A stretch of 64,000 nucleotides of DNA from Lachnospiraceae bacterium (GCA_021203305.1 JAJQBK010000007.1:1-64000), one strand, 5' to 3'. Positions 17,909-27,793 are shown, counted from the first letter of the stretch. The notes: generated by a model from the letters alone, not told the origin. Program-made: numbers and translations.

Positions 17909-18799
17909 ATGAAGGAACGGCTGGATGTGCTGCTGGTGAACCGGGGTCTGGCGCCCGGCAGGGAGAAGGCGAAGGCCATGATCATGGCCGGCTGGGTATT
18001 TGTGGACAACCAGCGGGAGGATAAGGCCGGAAGCCTGTTTGATGACCAGAAGGCCCGAGTTGAGGTGCGCGGCGGCGCCATGAAATACGTCAGCCGCGGC
18101 GGCCTGAAGCTGGAAAAGGCATTCCTGAGTTTCCCTCTGGATTTAAACGGAAAGGTATGCATGGATATCGGTGCTTCCACCGGCGGCTTCACGGACTGTA
18201 TGCTTCAGAATGGGGCGTCGAGGGTTTATGCCGTGGATGTGGGGCACGGACAGCTGGACTGGAAGCTTCGCAAGGATCCCAGGGTGGTCTGTATGGAGAA
18301 AACCAATTTCCGTTATCTGACTCCCCAGGATTTGCCGGAGCGGATGGATTTTGCCTCCTGTGACGTTTCCTTTATTTCCCTGACCAGGATTCTGCTGCCT
18401 GCCGTCCGCCTCCTGAAAAGCGGCGGGCAGATGGTGTGCCTGATCAAGCCCCAGTTTGAGGCCGGCCGGGAAAAGGTGGGCAAAAAGGGCGTGGTCCGGG
18501 ATCGGGAGGTTCATAAAGAGGTGATTGAGCGGGTTCTGGATTTCGCGGCGCTGGCTGGCTTTGATGTGCTGGCGCTGGATTATTCTCCGATCAGAGGGCC
18601 GGAGGGGAATATCGAGTATCTTGCTTTTTTACAGAAAAATGAGTTACAAAGCCGGGAAACCGCCGCCTGGGAGGAGAGAGAGGCTCTTCGGCGGGCGGAT
18701 GCGCTGTGGGAGGAAGGAAACGGGATTTCCCGTCAGGCGGACTGGAGCGCCGGAATTGACAGGACAGTGGCGGCAGCCCACGGGGAGCTGGATCATTGA
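17909..18799 (+). CDS. tlyA: TlyA family rRNA 2'-O-methyltransferase (S4 + FtsJ)
   Basis: Predicted RNA ribose methylase like TlyA/YqxC. Residues 1-60 form an S4 RNA-binding domain (RLDVLLVNRGLAPGREKAKAMIMAG); 80-250 form the FtsJ-type methylase with the SAM loop DIGASTGGFTDCMLQNGA and the KPQFEAGREKVGKKGVVRD block. About 40 extra C-terminal residues, charged and Trp-containing, follow. Its place in the dxs-argR-recN run matches Bacillus yqxC. Confidence 0.9.
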   Translation: MKERLDVLLVNRGLAPGREKAKAMIMAGWVFVDNQREDKAGSLFDDQKARVEVRGGAMKYVSRGGLKLEKAFLSFPLDLNGKVCMDIGASTGGFTDCMLQNGASRVYAVDVGHGQLDWKLRKDPRVVCMEKTNFRYLTPQDLPERMDFASCDVSFISLTRILLPAVRLLKSGGQMVCLIKPQFEAGREKVGKKGVVRDREVHKEVIERVLDFAALAGFDVLALDYSPIRGPEGNIEYLAFLQKNELQSRETAAWEEREALRRADALWEEGNGISRQADWSAGIDRTVAAAHGELDH

Positions 18800-18815
18800 A
18801 TGGGGAGGAGGGCAA

Positions 18816-19685
18816 ATGCGCGAATCGATCAGAAGGGTATGTGTGCTCAGCAACGATTATAAGGATCAGGGGCTGAAGCTGACGCACCGCATTGAGGATT
18901 ATATGAAGGCCCATGGCGGAGAGGTCAGCGTTGTACTTACCAAGTGGGATTTTGAGAAGGAGGAATGGGTCAGGCCGGAGCAGATTCCGGAGGACTCCCA
19001 GTGCATCCTGGTGATCGGCGGAGACGGCACCATGCTGCAGGCCGCCCGCAACAGCTACGGCATGGGGATTCCGCTGCTCGGGATCAACCGGGGAACGCTG
19101 GGCTTCATGACAGAGGTGGACAGCGACCACCTGGAGGACAGTCTGGAACAGCTCATCACGGGAGACTACTCTGTGGAGGAGAGGATGATGCTGGAGGGTG
19201 AGATCGAGCGCAGAAGCGGGGAAATCATCTCCAGCGCGGCCTTAAACGATATTGTCATCAACCGGGCGGGCTCCCTGCAGACGGTTCGCTTTGATATCTG
19301 GCTCAATCATCAGCTGCTGCGGCGCTATAACGCGGACGGCTGCATCATTTCCACGCCCACCGGCTCCACCGCCTACAACCTTTCCGCCGGAGGCCCGGTC
19401 ATCGAGCCTACGGCCAAAGCTATGTGCATGACCAATATCTGTCCCCACAATCTGTTCAACCGGGGCGTGGTCATGTCCGGTAAGCAGCTGATCACGCTGG
19501 TGATTCCCGGGGACAGGCAGGGCAGGGACCAGCCCGTGGAGGTGGCCTTTGACGGAACTTTCAAGGTGCGTCTGCATACCGGGGACAGCATCGATATCAC
19601 CGAGGCGAAGTCCACCACCCGTATCATCCGGCTGGAGCCCACCAGCTTTATGGAGACCTTACATAAAAAGATGGGCAGTGTGTAA
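18816..19685 (+). CDS. nadK: NAD kinase
   Basis: Phosphorylates NAD to NADP. The 289-residue chain has the GGDGTMLQAAR motif (near 68), LGFMTEV and the NADGCIISTPTGSTAYNLSAGGP region. The ATG at 18816 was chosen because GGGGAGGAGGG precedes it and RVCVLSND forms the first Rossmann strand; longer readings would run back through tlyA. nadK between tlyA and argR is common in Clostridia (family knowledge). Confidence 0.94.
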   Translation: MRESIRRVCVLSNDYKDQGLKLTHRIEDYMKAHGGEVSVVLTKWDFEKEEWVRPEQIPEDSQCILVIGGDGTMLQAARNSYGMGIPLLGINRGTLGFMTEVDSDHLEDSLEQLITGDYSVEERMMLEGEIERRSGEIISSAALNDIVINRAGSLQTVRFDIWLNHQLLRRYNADGCIISTPTGSTAYNLSAGGPVIEPTAKAMCMTNICPHNLFNRGVVMSGKQLITLVIPGDRQGRDQPVEVAFDGTFKVRLHTGDSIDITEAKSTTRIIRLEPTSFMETLHKKMGSV

Positions 19686-19698
19686 GATGGAGAAACCG

Positions 19699-20145
19699 AT
19701 GAAAAAAAACAGGCTGGATGAAATCATGGCGCTGGTGCAGCAGCAGGATATCGGGACCCAGGAGGAGCTGACCGCCCTGCTCAATCAGGCGGGCTTTCCG
19801 GTGACCCAGGCCACGGTCAGTCGGGATATCAGAAAGCTGGGGCTGGTGAAACGGCCCGCCGGCAGGGGCAGGTCCAGGTATATGCTTCCCTCCGGGGAGG
19901 ACAATCTTCCCAGTCGGCAGCTGGAGATTCTGCGGGCCAGCGTGCTTTCCATGGAACCGGCCATGAATCTGCTGGTGGTAAAGACCTCCTCCGGCATGGC
20001 CATGGCCGCGGGTGCGGCGCTGGATGACCTGGCTTTTCCGGAAATTGTGGGGGCGGTGGCCGGGGACGATACCATATTGGTGGCCGCCAAGTCGCCGGAG
20101 GATGTGGAGGCGCTTCGCTCAAAGCTGGAAAAGCTGCTGAAATGA
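19699..20145 (+). CDS. argR: Arginine repressor ArgR/AhrC
   Basis: Arginine-responsive regulator of arginine synthesis and breakdown genes. The 148 residues show the winged helix (IGTQEELTALLNQAGFPVTQATVSRDIRKLGLVK spread over ~18-52) and the C-terminal hexamer/arginine domain with GMAMAAGAALD and GTV-like GAVAGDDTILVAA. ATG 19699 has GGAG five bases before it; ATG 19687, four codons earlier, is an alternative. Same position before recN as in Bacillus. Confidence 0.93.
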   Translation: MKKNRLDEIMALVQQQDIGTQEELTALLNQAGFPVTQATVSRDIRKLGLVKRPAGRGRSRYMLPSGEDNLPSRQLEILRASVLSMEPAMNLLVVKTSSGMAMAAGAALDDLAFPEIVGAVAGDDTILVAAKSPEDVEALRSKLEKLLK

Positions 20146-20157
20146 GGAGAGGAAAGA

Positions 20158-21837
20158 ATGCTTAGCAATCTTCATGTAAAAAATCTGGCGCTGATCGAGG
20201 AATGCGATATGAACCTGCGGCCCGGCCTGAACATCCTGACCGGAGAGACGGGAGCGGGCAAATCCATTCTGATGGGCAGCGTGAATCTGGCTCTGGGCGG
20301 CAAGGCGGACCGGGAGATGATTCGCCGCGGCTGCGATTACGCCCTGGTGGAGCTGGTGTTTGAGAATCTGGGGCAGGAGGTCTATGACCGCCTTGAGGAG
20401 CTGGGATTTTCCGTGGATGAGGATGTGGTGATTTTACAGAGGAAGCTTCAGGCCAGCCGCTCCACCATCCGGATCAATGGGGAGCAGGCCACAGCCAGAC
20501 AGGCGAAGGAGCTGGCGGAGCTTCTGATCGATATTCACGGGCAGCATGAGCACCAGTCCCTCTTAAAGCCCGCGAAGCAGCTGGAGATTCTGGATTCTTA
20601 CGCGGGGGCGGAGCAGAAGGAGAATCTGGAGCGGCTGAAGGGCCATTATGAGGAGTACCGCCAGGCGAAGGCAAGGCTGGAGGAGGAGAATCTGGATGAG
20701 AGCGCTCAGAAACGGGAGCGGGATCTTTTAAATTATGAGATCAGTGAAATCCGGTCAGCTTCCCTTTCCGCGGGGGAGGACGACGCCCTGGAGGAGCGAT
20801 TTTTAAAGCTGCAGCACGCGAGGAAGATTATCGAGGCGCTGAGAAGCTGCGTTGGATATACGGATTATGACGAGGGGGCGGGAGCCCTCATCAGCCGGGC
20901 CCTGGGAGAATTAAAGCAGGTCGCGGAGTATGACAGAGAGCTTCAGGACATGGACAGCTCCCTGATCGATATTGACAACCTGCTCTCCGATTTTACCAGG
21001 ACAGCGGAAAGATACGCGGACAGCCTGGACTTTGAGGAGGAGAGCTTTTATGAGGTTTCCAGCCGCCTGACGGAGATCAACCGCCTGAAGAATAAGTATG
21101 GCGGGAGCATTCAGTCGGTGCTGGACGAGTGCGCCTCGAAGGAAGAGAGAATTCAGGAGCTGGATCATTTTGAGGAGCATATGGCGCAGCTTCGCCGAAA
21201 GGAACGGCAGGCTCATGAAAGGGTACTGGAGGACTGCGCGGCGGTCAGCGCCCTGAGAGAGAAATGTGCGCCGCTTCTGGCGGAAACTCTGAGAGAGGCG
21301 CTGTCAGAGCTGAATTTCCTGGATGTGCAGTTTGCCATTGCCTTAAAGCCAAAGGAGCAGCCCGGGGAAAAGGGCATGGAGGAGGCGGAATTCTGCGTTT
21401 CCCTCAATCCCGGCGAGCCCTTAAAGCCCATGGCCAGTGTTGCCAGCGGCGGCGAGCTGTCCCGCATTATGCTGGCCATTAAGACAGTGCTGGCGGATCA
21501 GGACCGGATTGATACTTTGATTTTTGATGAAATTGACGCCGGGATCAGCGGCAACACCGCCTGGCGGGTGGCGGAAAAGCTGGGACGGCTAGCGCGGACC
21601 CATCAGGTCATCTGTATCACCCATCTGCCCCAGATCGCGGCCATGGCGGACGCTCATTATCTGATTTCCAAGCATGTGGAGAACGGCAGTACGGTCTCCG
21701 GAATTGAGCCCCTTGACGGGGAGGCTTCCGTAAAGGAGCTCTCAAGGATGCTGGGAGCGGAGAAGCTGACCGATTCGGCGGCGGCCCACGCCAGGGATAT
21801 GTTGAGCCAGGCGGCGGAATATAAGAGCAGCTTTTAA
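20158..21837 (+). CDS. recN: DNA repair protein RecN
   Basis: SMC-like ATPase acting early in double-strand break repair. The 559 residues show the N-terminal Walker A in LTGETGAGKSIL, IHGQHEHQSLL, a coiled-coil middle (about 150-400), the signature SGGELSRIMLAIK and Walker B TLIFDEIDAGISG. Twelve bases follow argR. A terminator and an inserted repeat separate it from spoIVB. Confidence 0.96.
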   Translation: MLSNLHVKNLALIEECDMNLRPGLNILTGETGAGKSILMGSVNLALGGKADREMIRRGCDYALVELVFENLGQEVYDRLEELGFSVDEDVVILQRKLQASRSTIRINGEQATARQAKELAELLIDIHGQHEHQSLLKPAKQLEILDSYAGAEQKENLERLKGHYEEYRQAKARLEEENLDESAQKRERDLLNYEISEIRSASLSAGEDDALEERFLKLQHARKIIEALRSCVGYTDYDEGAGALISRALGELKQVAEYDRELQDMDSSLIDIDNLLSDFTRTAERYADSLDFEEESFYEVSSRLTEINRLKNKYGGSIQSVLDECASKEERIQELDHFEEHMAQLRRKERQAHERVLEDCAAVSALREKCAPLLAETLREALSELNFLDVQFAIALKPKEQPGEKGMEEAEFCVSLNPGEPLKPMASVASGGELSRIMLAIKTVLADQDRIDTLIFDEIDAGISGNTAWRVAEKLGRLARTHQVICITHLPQIAAMADAHYLISKHVENGSTVSGIEPLDGEASVKELSRMLGAEKLTDSAAAHARDMLSQAAEYKSSF

Positions 21838-21940
21838 ATGAAAATATTCGCGGCTCCTTCTCAGTACCGCGGGTGCAGCGGCTCTGATTATTTTTTTTCA
21901 CTGGCAGCGAATAGGAACCATGAAATAAACCATACTACAT

Positions 21941-21987
21941 AAGAGGCGCAAATCCGGGGCTTTTGGCCTTAGATGTGCGCCTCTTTT
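21941..21987 (+). terminator. Intrinsic terminator after recN
   Basis: AAGAGGCGCA (21941-21950) pairs with TGCGCCTCTT (21976-21985) and ends in TTTT. The repeat element at 21988 is inserted at the very end of its T-run. Confidence 0.82.
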
Positions 21988-22186
21988 GTTACTATTCACA
22001 GCCGACCTGAAAGATATAAACAGACTCGTCAAGCGCAGTTTGCTTGTAAGAGGCTGATTATATTTTTCAGGTTGACTGAGAATCAGTCACTTCCACCACA
22101 TAAGCAATCTTAGCCCTGTAAGGGGCGGGAAAGCACGCGAAGCGGGCGGGATTGCGCATGAGGGGGAAGCGGCTGTGAATAAGTAG
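21988..22186. mobile_element. MITE-like element, repeat family A copy 2
   Basis: A 199-bp element in opposite orientation to the copy at 10450. The left end is GTTACTATTCACAGCC; the right end GGCTGTGAATAAGTAG is slightly changed. The interior shares AAGCAAACT-CGCTTGACGAG and neighbouring stretches with copy 1. Flanks are CCTCTTTT and CCTCTTAG, a probable target duplication with two changed bases. It separates recN from spoIVB. Confidence 0.8.
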
Positions 22187-22256
22187 CCTCTTAGTGGGCG
22201 GCGGCCGCATGAGGATATCATGAGGCCTGCGCCGGAACGTGTCTGAGGTATGGTTT

Positions 22257-23510
22257 ATGAAAAAAGGACAATGGATCAAAAGAACATTTATCTCTCTGCT
22301 GGGGCTGTCCGCGGTCCTGTCTTCTCTGTGCAGCTTCGCCATTCAGTATTATTCCGCCGCGGTGCCGGATATCCTTCATGTGACCAGCGGGGAAATCCAG
22401 ACCCTGGACTATGACCTTCCGCTGACGGGAACCATTCAGCTGAAGGAAAACGAAGAGGACAGCATGGTGGTCAGCCTGGGCCGGACAGTGCAGCTGCTGG
22501 CTGAAAATCTGGCGGACTATGAGATGGAGCTGAAGCTTCTGGGAATTTTCAGCGTCAAAACGGTGTCCCTGGAGGTAGTAGACCGTACTTATGTGATTCC
22601 AGGCGGTATTCCCATAGGCATTTATATAGAGACGGAGGGGGTCATGATCGTGAGTGTGGATACAGTGGAAACAGCGGGAGGTGCGGTGAGCCCCGCGGAG
22701 TATGTGCTGCAGAATGGGGATTACATTCTGGCGGTCAACGGAGAGACTGTGGACAGCAAGTCGGATGTGGTGAGGGCTGTGGAGGAAAGCGGCGGGGAGA
22801 GCCTGATTCTGACGATCAACAGAAACCAGCAGGTCTTTGACGCGAAGGTGACGCCTGTACAGAATGAGGAAGGAGGGTATCAGCTTGGCATCTGGATCAG
22901 GGACAACGCCCAGGGCATCGGCACTCTGACATATATGGACGAGCTTGGGAGCTTTGGCGCGCTGGGACATGGAATTCATGACAGCGATACGGGAGAGATT
23001 GTCCACCTGGAGCAGGGCAGCCTGTATGAGACGGAGATTCTGGCGGTGAAAAAGGGGGAGGCCAGTTCCCCCGGGGAGCTGACGGGCGTGATCGAGTACA
23101 GGGCGGATCAGCTTCTGGGCGATATTTACCGGAACAATGAGTACGGCATTTTCGGAAGCTGCAATTCCACGCTGCGCTCCCGCGTGTCGCAGTGGGAGTC
23201 TGTGGCCGTGGGCTATCCTGAGGAGGTGGAGACCGGGTATGCGCAGATGATCTGCACGGTGGATGGCGAGAGAAAGTATTATGATGTGGAGATTACGGCG
23301 GTCCATACAGATTCCTCCGATCAGAATAAGGCGCTGGAAATCACGGTCACGGATCCGGAGCTTTTAGAAATCACGGGAGGGATTGTGCAGGGGCTGAGCG
23401 GAAGTCCGATTATCCAGGGGGATAAGGTGATCGGGGCGGTGACCCATGTGTTTGTGAATTCGCCGCAGAAGGGGTACGGGATTTTTCTGACGACGATGCT
23501 GGAGCAGTAG
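22257..23510 (+). CDS. spoIVB: SpoIVB serine peptidase (S55)
   Basis: Forespore-secreted protease that triggers SpoIVFB and so activates mother-cell sigma-K (family knowledge). The 417 residues show an N-terminal membrane anchor (about 8-33), a PDZ domain (about 115-200, GDYILAVNGE), and the S55 domain with His238 in GALGHGI and Ser383 in VQGLSGSPII. ATG 22257 has GAGGT upstream. The Bacillus order recN-spoIVB-spo0A would place spo0A next; instead a debranching enzyme follows. Confidence 0.95.
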   Translation: MKKGQWIKRTFISLLGLSAVLSSLCSFAIQYYSAAVPDILHVTSGEIQTLDYDLPLTGTIQLKENEEDSMVVSLGRTVQLLAENLADYEMELKLLGIFSVKTVSLEVVDRTYVIPGGIPIGIYIETEGVMIVSVDTVETAGGAVSPAEYVLQNGDYILAVNGETVDSKSDVVRAVEESGGESLILTINRNQQVFDAKVTPVQNEEGGYQLGIWIRDNAQGIGTLTYMDELGSFGALGHGIHDSDTGEIVHLEQGSLYETEILAVKKGEASSPGELTGVIEYRADQLLGDIYRNNEYGIFGSCNSTLRSRVSQWESVAVGYPEEVETGYAQMICTVDGERKYYDVEITAVHTDSSDQNKALEITVTDPELLEITGGIVQGLSGSPIIQGDKVIGAVTHVFVNSPQKGYGIFLTTMLEQ

Positions 23511-23618
23511 GCAGCACAGAAATCGCGAAACAGATATTTCATTTCCCGGCTCTGTTCGGCAGAGTCCGGCACTAATGTGAGAAACCCCTGGGGGGAATGG
23601 GAATTTACTAAAAATTTC

Positions 23619-23647
23619 GTGACTTATGGAAAAAGATGGGGTATACT
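23619..23647 (+). promoter_or_regulatory. Possible promoter of the debranching enzyme gene
   Basis: GTGACT (23619-23624), 17-base spacer, TATACT (23642-23647). The -35 box is weak. Confidence 0.45.
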
Positions 23648-23720
23648 GAAAAAGTATTTGGGCTAAAACACGATATTTGTTTTTCACGATAAAGATGATG
23701 CATGAAAGGCGGGAAGCGAT

Positions 23721-25847
23721 ATGATAGAGGTCAAAGATGTGGCGGCGGTGCGGGTGAAGAATATGGTTCCCACCAAGAAGATCGGGGAGTATTATGTTCA
23801 CCAGGGAATTTTTGAGTGGAACGGCGCGACGCCTATGACGTTTGGCGTCAATTTTACGATTCACACGCACTTCGGAACCTCCTGCGAGCTTTTGCTTTTC
23901 CACAATGGGGAGGAGGAGCCCTACGCGGTGCTGCCCTTCCCGGAGGAATTTCAGATCGGGGATGTATATTCCATGATGGTGTACGGCCTGGATATTTCTG
24001 AATTTGAGTATGCCTACCGTATCGATGGGCCTTATGAGCCGGAGAAAGGACATATTTTCAATAAAAACGCGGTTCTGCTTGACCCCTACGCCAAATCCGT
24101 GGCCTGCCAGGGCACCTGGGGGCAGAAGCCATCCCATTATCACGCCAGGGTGGTGCCGGACACCTTTGACTGGCGCAGCGAGCGGCAGTCGGCCAGGTCC
24201 ATGAGCGACCTGATCATTTATGAGATGCATGTCAGAAGCTTTACCCAGAATGAGAATTCCGGCGTCCGCCACAGGGGCACCTTCGCCGGCATTCAGGAAA
24301 AGATTCCCTATCTGAAGGAGTTGGGGATCAACGCGGTGGAGCTGATGCCCGTCTTTGAGTTTGACGAGTGCATGAACGCCAGAGAGGTGGACGGAAAGCA
24401 GCTGCTGGAGTGCTGGGGGTACAATACGGTCAGCTTTTTTGCGCCCAACGCGGAGTACGCTTCCGTGGATGAGAAGAATTTCGCCGGCAGGGAGTTAAAG
24501 GAGCTGATCCGGGAGCTTCACAAAAATGATATTGAAGTGATTCTGGACGTGGTGTTCAATCATACGGCGGAGGGAAATGAGCGGGGCCCCTTCTTTTCCT
24601 TTAAGGGCTTTGATAATCAGATTTATTATATGCTGACGCCGGACGGAAATTATTATAATTTCAGCGGCTGCGGCAATACTTTAAACTGCAGCCACCCCAT
24701 CGTGCAGAATCTGGTGACGGAGAGCCTGCGGTATTGGACCATCAATTACCGGGTGGACGGATTTCGCTTTGACCTGGCCACGATCCTGGGCAGAAATGAG
24801 GACGGATCGCCCATGAATAACCCGCCCCTTCTGAGAAGTCTGGCCTACGATCCGGTGTTAAGCCGGGTGAAGCTGATCGCCGAGGCCTGGGACGCGGGCG
24901 GCATGTATCAGGTGGGAAGCTTTCCCGCCAGCAAGCGCTGGGCGGAGTGGAACGGCCGCTACAGGGACACCATGCGGGGATACTTAAAGGGCGAAAACTG
25001 GATGGCGCATACCGCCATGATGAGCATCTGCGGTTCCATCGACCTCTACGGCGGCTTTGAGTATGACAACGACAGGTACGCGGGTTATGATTCCTGTGTC
25101 AATTTTTTCACCTGCCATGACGGTTTTACGCTGTATGACCTTTACACCTATAATGACAAGCATAATGAAAATAACGGCTGGCACAATACGGATGGAACGG
25201 ACGACAACCACAGCTGGAACTGTGGGGCGGAGGGGGAGACCTCCGATCCGGCGGTTTTAAAGCTCAGGTACCGGATGATTCGCAACGCGGTGGCGGTATT
25301 GATGTGCAGCCGGGGGACGCCCATGTTCCTGGCCGGGGATGAATTCGGCAACACCAAGTTTGGCAATAATAACAGCTACTGCCAGGACAACGAGATTTCC
25401 TGGCTGGACTGGAGCCTTCTGGAGAAGAATCAGGATTTATTTCAGTTTTTTAAATTCATGATCAGTTATCGAAAGGAGCATGTGGTGATCCGTAAGCGGC
25501 TGCCGGACCCTGTGTGCGGCATGCCCAGAATGATGGTACACGCGCCGGACGCGAGGGTGACCGAGGGTCTGGATCATTTCATGAGGACCTTCTGCGTCAG
25601 CTTTGCCGGGTATGATACCCGGAAGGGGAAGGATGATCTGGTATACCTGGCTGTCAATACCAACTGGGAGGAGGTGTACATCACTCTTCCGGATTTAAAA
25701 CAGCAGGGGGAATGGTATCTCTCCGCCGATACCTATGGGGATGAAAACGGCTGTTTCTTTTTCCATGAGCCGCAGGAAAAGAGGATCACCCATGGATATA
25801 CCCTGCGGCCCAGAACGGTGGCGGTATTTACGGGAAGGCAGTTTTAA
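23721..25847 (+). CDS. Glycogen debranching enzyme, GlgX/isoamylase-like (GH13)
   Basis: Cuts alpha-1,6 branches in glycogen or limit dextrins. The 708 residues have an N-terminal beta-sandwich (CBM48-like, about 20-120) then the GH13 barrel: DVVFNHTAEG, nucleophile Asp351 in GFRFDLA, acid/base Glu388 in IAEAWD, and His466-Asp467 in TCHDGF. CGNTLNC and the SYCQDNEISWLDW block are typical of the GlgX/TreX group. glgA lies 2.7 kb downstream, supporting a glycogen role. A pullulanase-like activity is less likely. Terminator at 25905. Confidence 0.88.
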   Translation: MIEVKDVAAVRVKNMVPTKKIGEYYVHQGIFEWNGATPMTFGVNFTIHTHFGTSCELLLFHNGEEEPYAVLPFPEEFQIGDVYSMMVYGLDISEFEYAYRIDGPYEPEKGHIFNKNAVLLDPYAKSVACQGTWGQKPSHYHARVVPDTFDWRSERQSARSMSDLIIYEMHVRSFTQNENSGVRHRGTFAGIQEKIPYLKELGINAVELMPVFEFDECMNAREVDGKQLLECWGYNTVSFFAPNAEYASVDEKNFAGRELKELIRELHKNDIEVILDVVFNHTAEGNERGPFFSFKGFDNQIYYMLTPDGNYYNFSGCGNTLNCSHPIVQNLVTESLRYWTINYRVDGFRFDLATILGRNEDGSPMNNPPLLRSLAYDPVLSRVKLIAEAWDAGGMYQVGSFPASKRWAEWNGRYRDTMRGYLKGENWMAHTAMMSICGSIDLYGGFEYDNDRYAGYDSCVNFFTCHDGFTLYDLYTYNDKHNENNGWHNTDGTDDNHSWNCGAEGETSDPAVLKLRYRMIRNAVAVLMCSRGTPMFLAGDEFGNTKFGNNNSYCQDNEISWLDWSLLEKNQDLFQFFKFMISYRKEHVVIRKRLPDPVCGMPRMMVHAPDARVTEGLDHFMRTFCVSFAGYDTRKGKDDLVYLAVNTNWEEVYITLPDLKQQGEWYLSADTYGDENGCFFFHEPQEKRITHGYTLRPRTVAVFTGRQF

Positions 25848-25904
25848 TGTAAGGTTACTGAGTTATTCATGCCCGATGGGGAACATTCCGGGCTGTCTGC
25901 TGAT

Positions 25905-25945
25905 GGGAAGGCGGTTTTGAGAGGAAAAACGGCCTTCCCGGTTTT
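25905..25945 (+). terminator. Terminator after the debranching enzyme gene
   Basis: GGGAAGGCGGTTTT pairs with AAAACGGCCTTCCC (one mismatch), followed by GGTTTTA. Confidence 0.7.
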
Positions 25946-25967
25946 ATGAGGAGAAAACGAAATTTAC

Positions 25968-27695
25968 ATGAAGGAAAATCTGAAAAAGCTTGTACAATAT
26001 TATAAACCCTACCTGGGCGTTTTCTGGGCGGACATGTTTTTCGCCCTGCTGCAGTCCGCCGCGGCCCTGGCGCTTCCGCTTATCATCCGCCGGATCACCG
26101 GCACCGTCATTTATATGGAAAGAGAGGAGGCTCTCTCGAACCTTCTTTTTCTGGGAATTATCATGCTGGCGCTGGTGCTTCTGTCCGCCTACTGCAATTA
26201 TTACGTATCCTATTACGGCCATGTGATGGGCGCAAAGATTGAGTACGACATGCGGGCGGAAATCTTTGATCATTATCAGAAGCTGTCCTTTTCCTTTTAC
26301 GACGATGAAAAGGTCGGTCAGCTGATGAGCCGGATCACCTCCGATCTGTTTGACATCACGGAGCTTCTGCATCACGGACCGGAGAATATCGTTATTTCCG
26401 TGATTAAGATCATCGGAGCGCTGGCGATTCTGGCCTCGATCAGCCCAACGCTGTCTCTGGCGGCCTTTGTCATGGTGCCGGTGATGGCCGTTTACGCCTG
26501 GGTGGTCAATAAATACATGATGATTTCCACCCGCAAAAACCGGGCCCGGCTGGCGGAAATCAACGCCCAGATTGAGGACAATCTGTCCGGTATCCGGGTG
26601 GTGAAATCCTTCGCCAATGAGGATATCGAGTGTGAGAAGTTTGCCAGAGGCAATGATGAATTTCTGGATTCCAAGAAGGAGCGTTATTTCTTCATGGGAA
26701 TCTATAACGGCGGCATGAGCAGCTTTTCCACGCTGATTCAGATTCTGGTGGTGGCAGTCGGCGCGTATCTCATCACCGGGGGAAATCTGGACGTCACAGA
26801 TCTTCTGACCTTCCTTCTGTATATCAGTGTCTTTACGGACCCGATCAAGACCCTGATCAATTTTACGGAGCAGTTCCAGAGCGGCTACAGCGGCTATGAG
26901 CGTTTTCTGGAAATTATGGCCATCGAGCCGGATATTCAGGATGCGCCGGACGCGGTGGAAGCCCCTGCTTTTGAAGGCGATATTTCCTTTGACCGGGTTT
27001 CCTTTGCCTACAATGATCACGCGCCGCAGGTCTTAAAGCATGTAAGCCTGGAGATTCCCGCGGGAAGCTATGTGGCTCTGGTGGGCTCCTCCGGCGCCGG
27101 AAAGACTACCCTTTGCTCGCTGATTCCGCGCTTTTATGACATCGAGGAGGGCAGCATATCCATCGACGGCATGGATATCCGCGGGATGACCCTGAAAAGC
27201 CTGCGCAGACAGATCGGCATAGTCCAGCAGGATGTGTACTTATTTGCCGGAACAGTCTATGAGAATATCCTCTACGGCAGGCCAGACGCCTCCAGAGAGG
27301 AGGTCATCGCCGCGGCCAGAAGCGCTAACGCCCACGAGTTCATCATGAGTTTGCCGGGCGGCTATGAGACGGATATCGGCCAGCGGGGCATCAAGCTCTC
27401 CGGAGGCCAGAAGCAGCGCCTTTCCATTGCCCGGGTTTTCCTCAAAAATCCGCCCATCCTGATCTTTGACGAGACCACTTCTTCCTTGGACAACGAGAGC
27501 GAGAGAGTGGTGCAGGAATCCCTGGAAAAGCTGGCTCAGAACCGGACAACGTTAGTCATCGCCCACAGACTGTCCACCATCCGCAACGCACAGAGAATTC
27601 TGGTGCTGACGGAGGATGGAATTGCCGAAGAGGGTACGCACGAGGAGCTTCTGGCCAGGGGCGGAATCTATGAGAAGCTGTATAATATGAGATAA
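25968..27695 (+). CDS. ABC exporter, fused membrane and ATPase domains
   Basis: A 575-residue half-transporter of the MsbA/LmrA type that acts as a dimer in the inner membrane. The first ~310 residues hold six membrane helices; the ATPase follows with Walker A GSSGAGKTT (373-381), Q-loop IGIVQQDVYLF, signature LSGGQKQR, Walker B ILIFDETTSSLD and the switch His in IAHRLST. Walker B has the catalytic Glu, so it should hydrolyse ATP. Substrate unknown; no paired half-transporter adjoins it, suggesting a homodimer. Confidence 0.92.
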   Translation: MKENLKKLVQYYKPYLGVFWADMFFALLQSAAALALPLIIRRITGTVIYMEREEALSNLLFLGIIMLALVLLSAYCNYYVSYYGHVMGAKIEYDMRAEIFDHYQKLSFSFYDDEKVGQLMSRITSDLFDITELLHHGPENIVISVIKIIGALAILASISPTLSLAAFVMVPVMAVYAWVVNKYMMISTRKNRARLAEINAQIEDNLSGIRVVKSFANEDIECEKFARGNDEFLDSKKERYFFMGIYNGGMSSFSTLIQILVVAVGAYLITGGNLDVTDLLTFLLYISVFTDPIKTLINFTEQFQSGYSGYERFLEIMAIEPDIQDAPDAVEAPAFEGDISFDRVSFAYNDHAPQVLKHVSLEIPAGSYVALVGSSGAGKTTLCSLIPRFYDIEEGSISIDGMDIRGMTLKSLRRQIGIVQQDVYLFAGTVYENILYGRPDASREEVIAAARSANAHEFIMSLPGGYETDIGQRGIKLSGGQKQRLSIARVFLKNPPILIFDETTSSLDNESERVVQESLEKLAQNRTTLVIAHRLSTIRNAQRILVLTEDGIAEEGTHEELLARGGIYEKLYNMR

Positions 27696-27773
27696 AAACC
27701 TGCGAGGTCAAGTCCTTGCACAGTCGAGCGGGGAAATATATAAACTGTTTCGCGATTTCTGCGCGACCTTTTT

Positions 27774-27793
27774 GCTGTAAACAGCCTTTTTTT
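27774..27793 (+). terminator. Short terminator after the ABC exporter gene
   Basis: GCTGT/ACAGC around an AA loop (a short stem), followed by CTTTTTTT. Confidence 0.5.
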
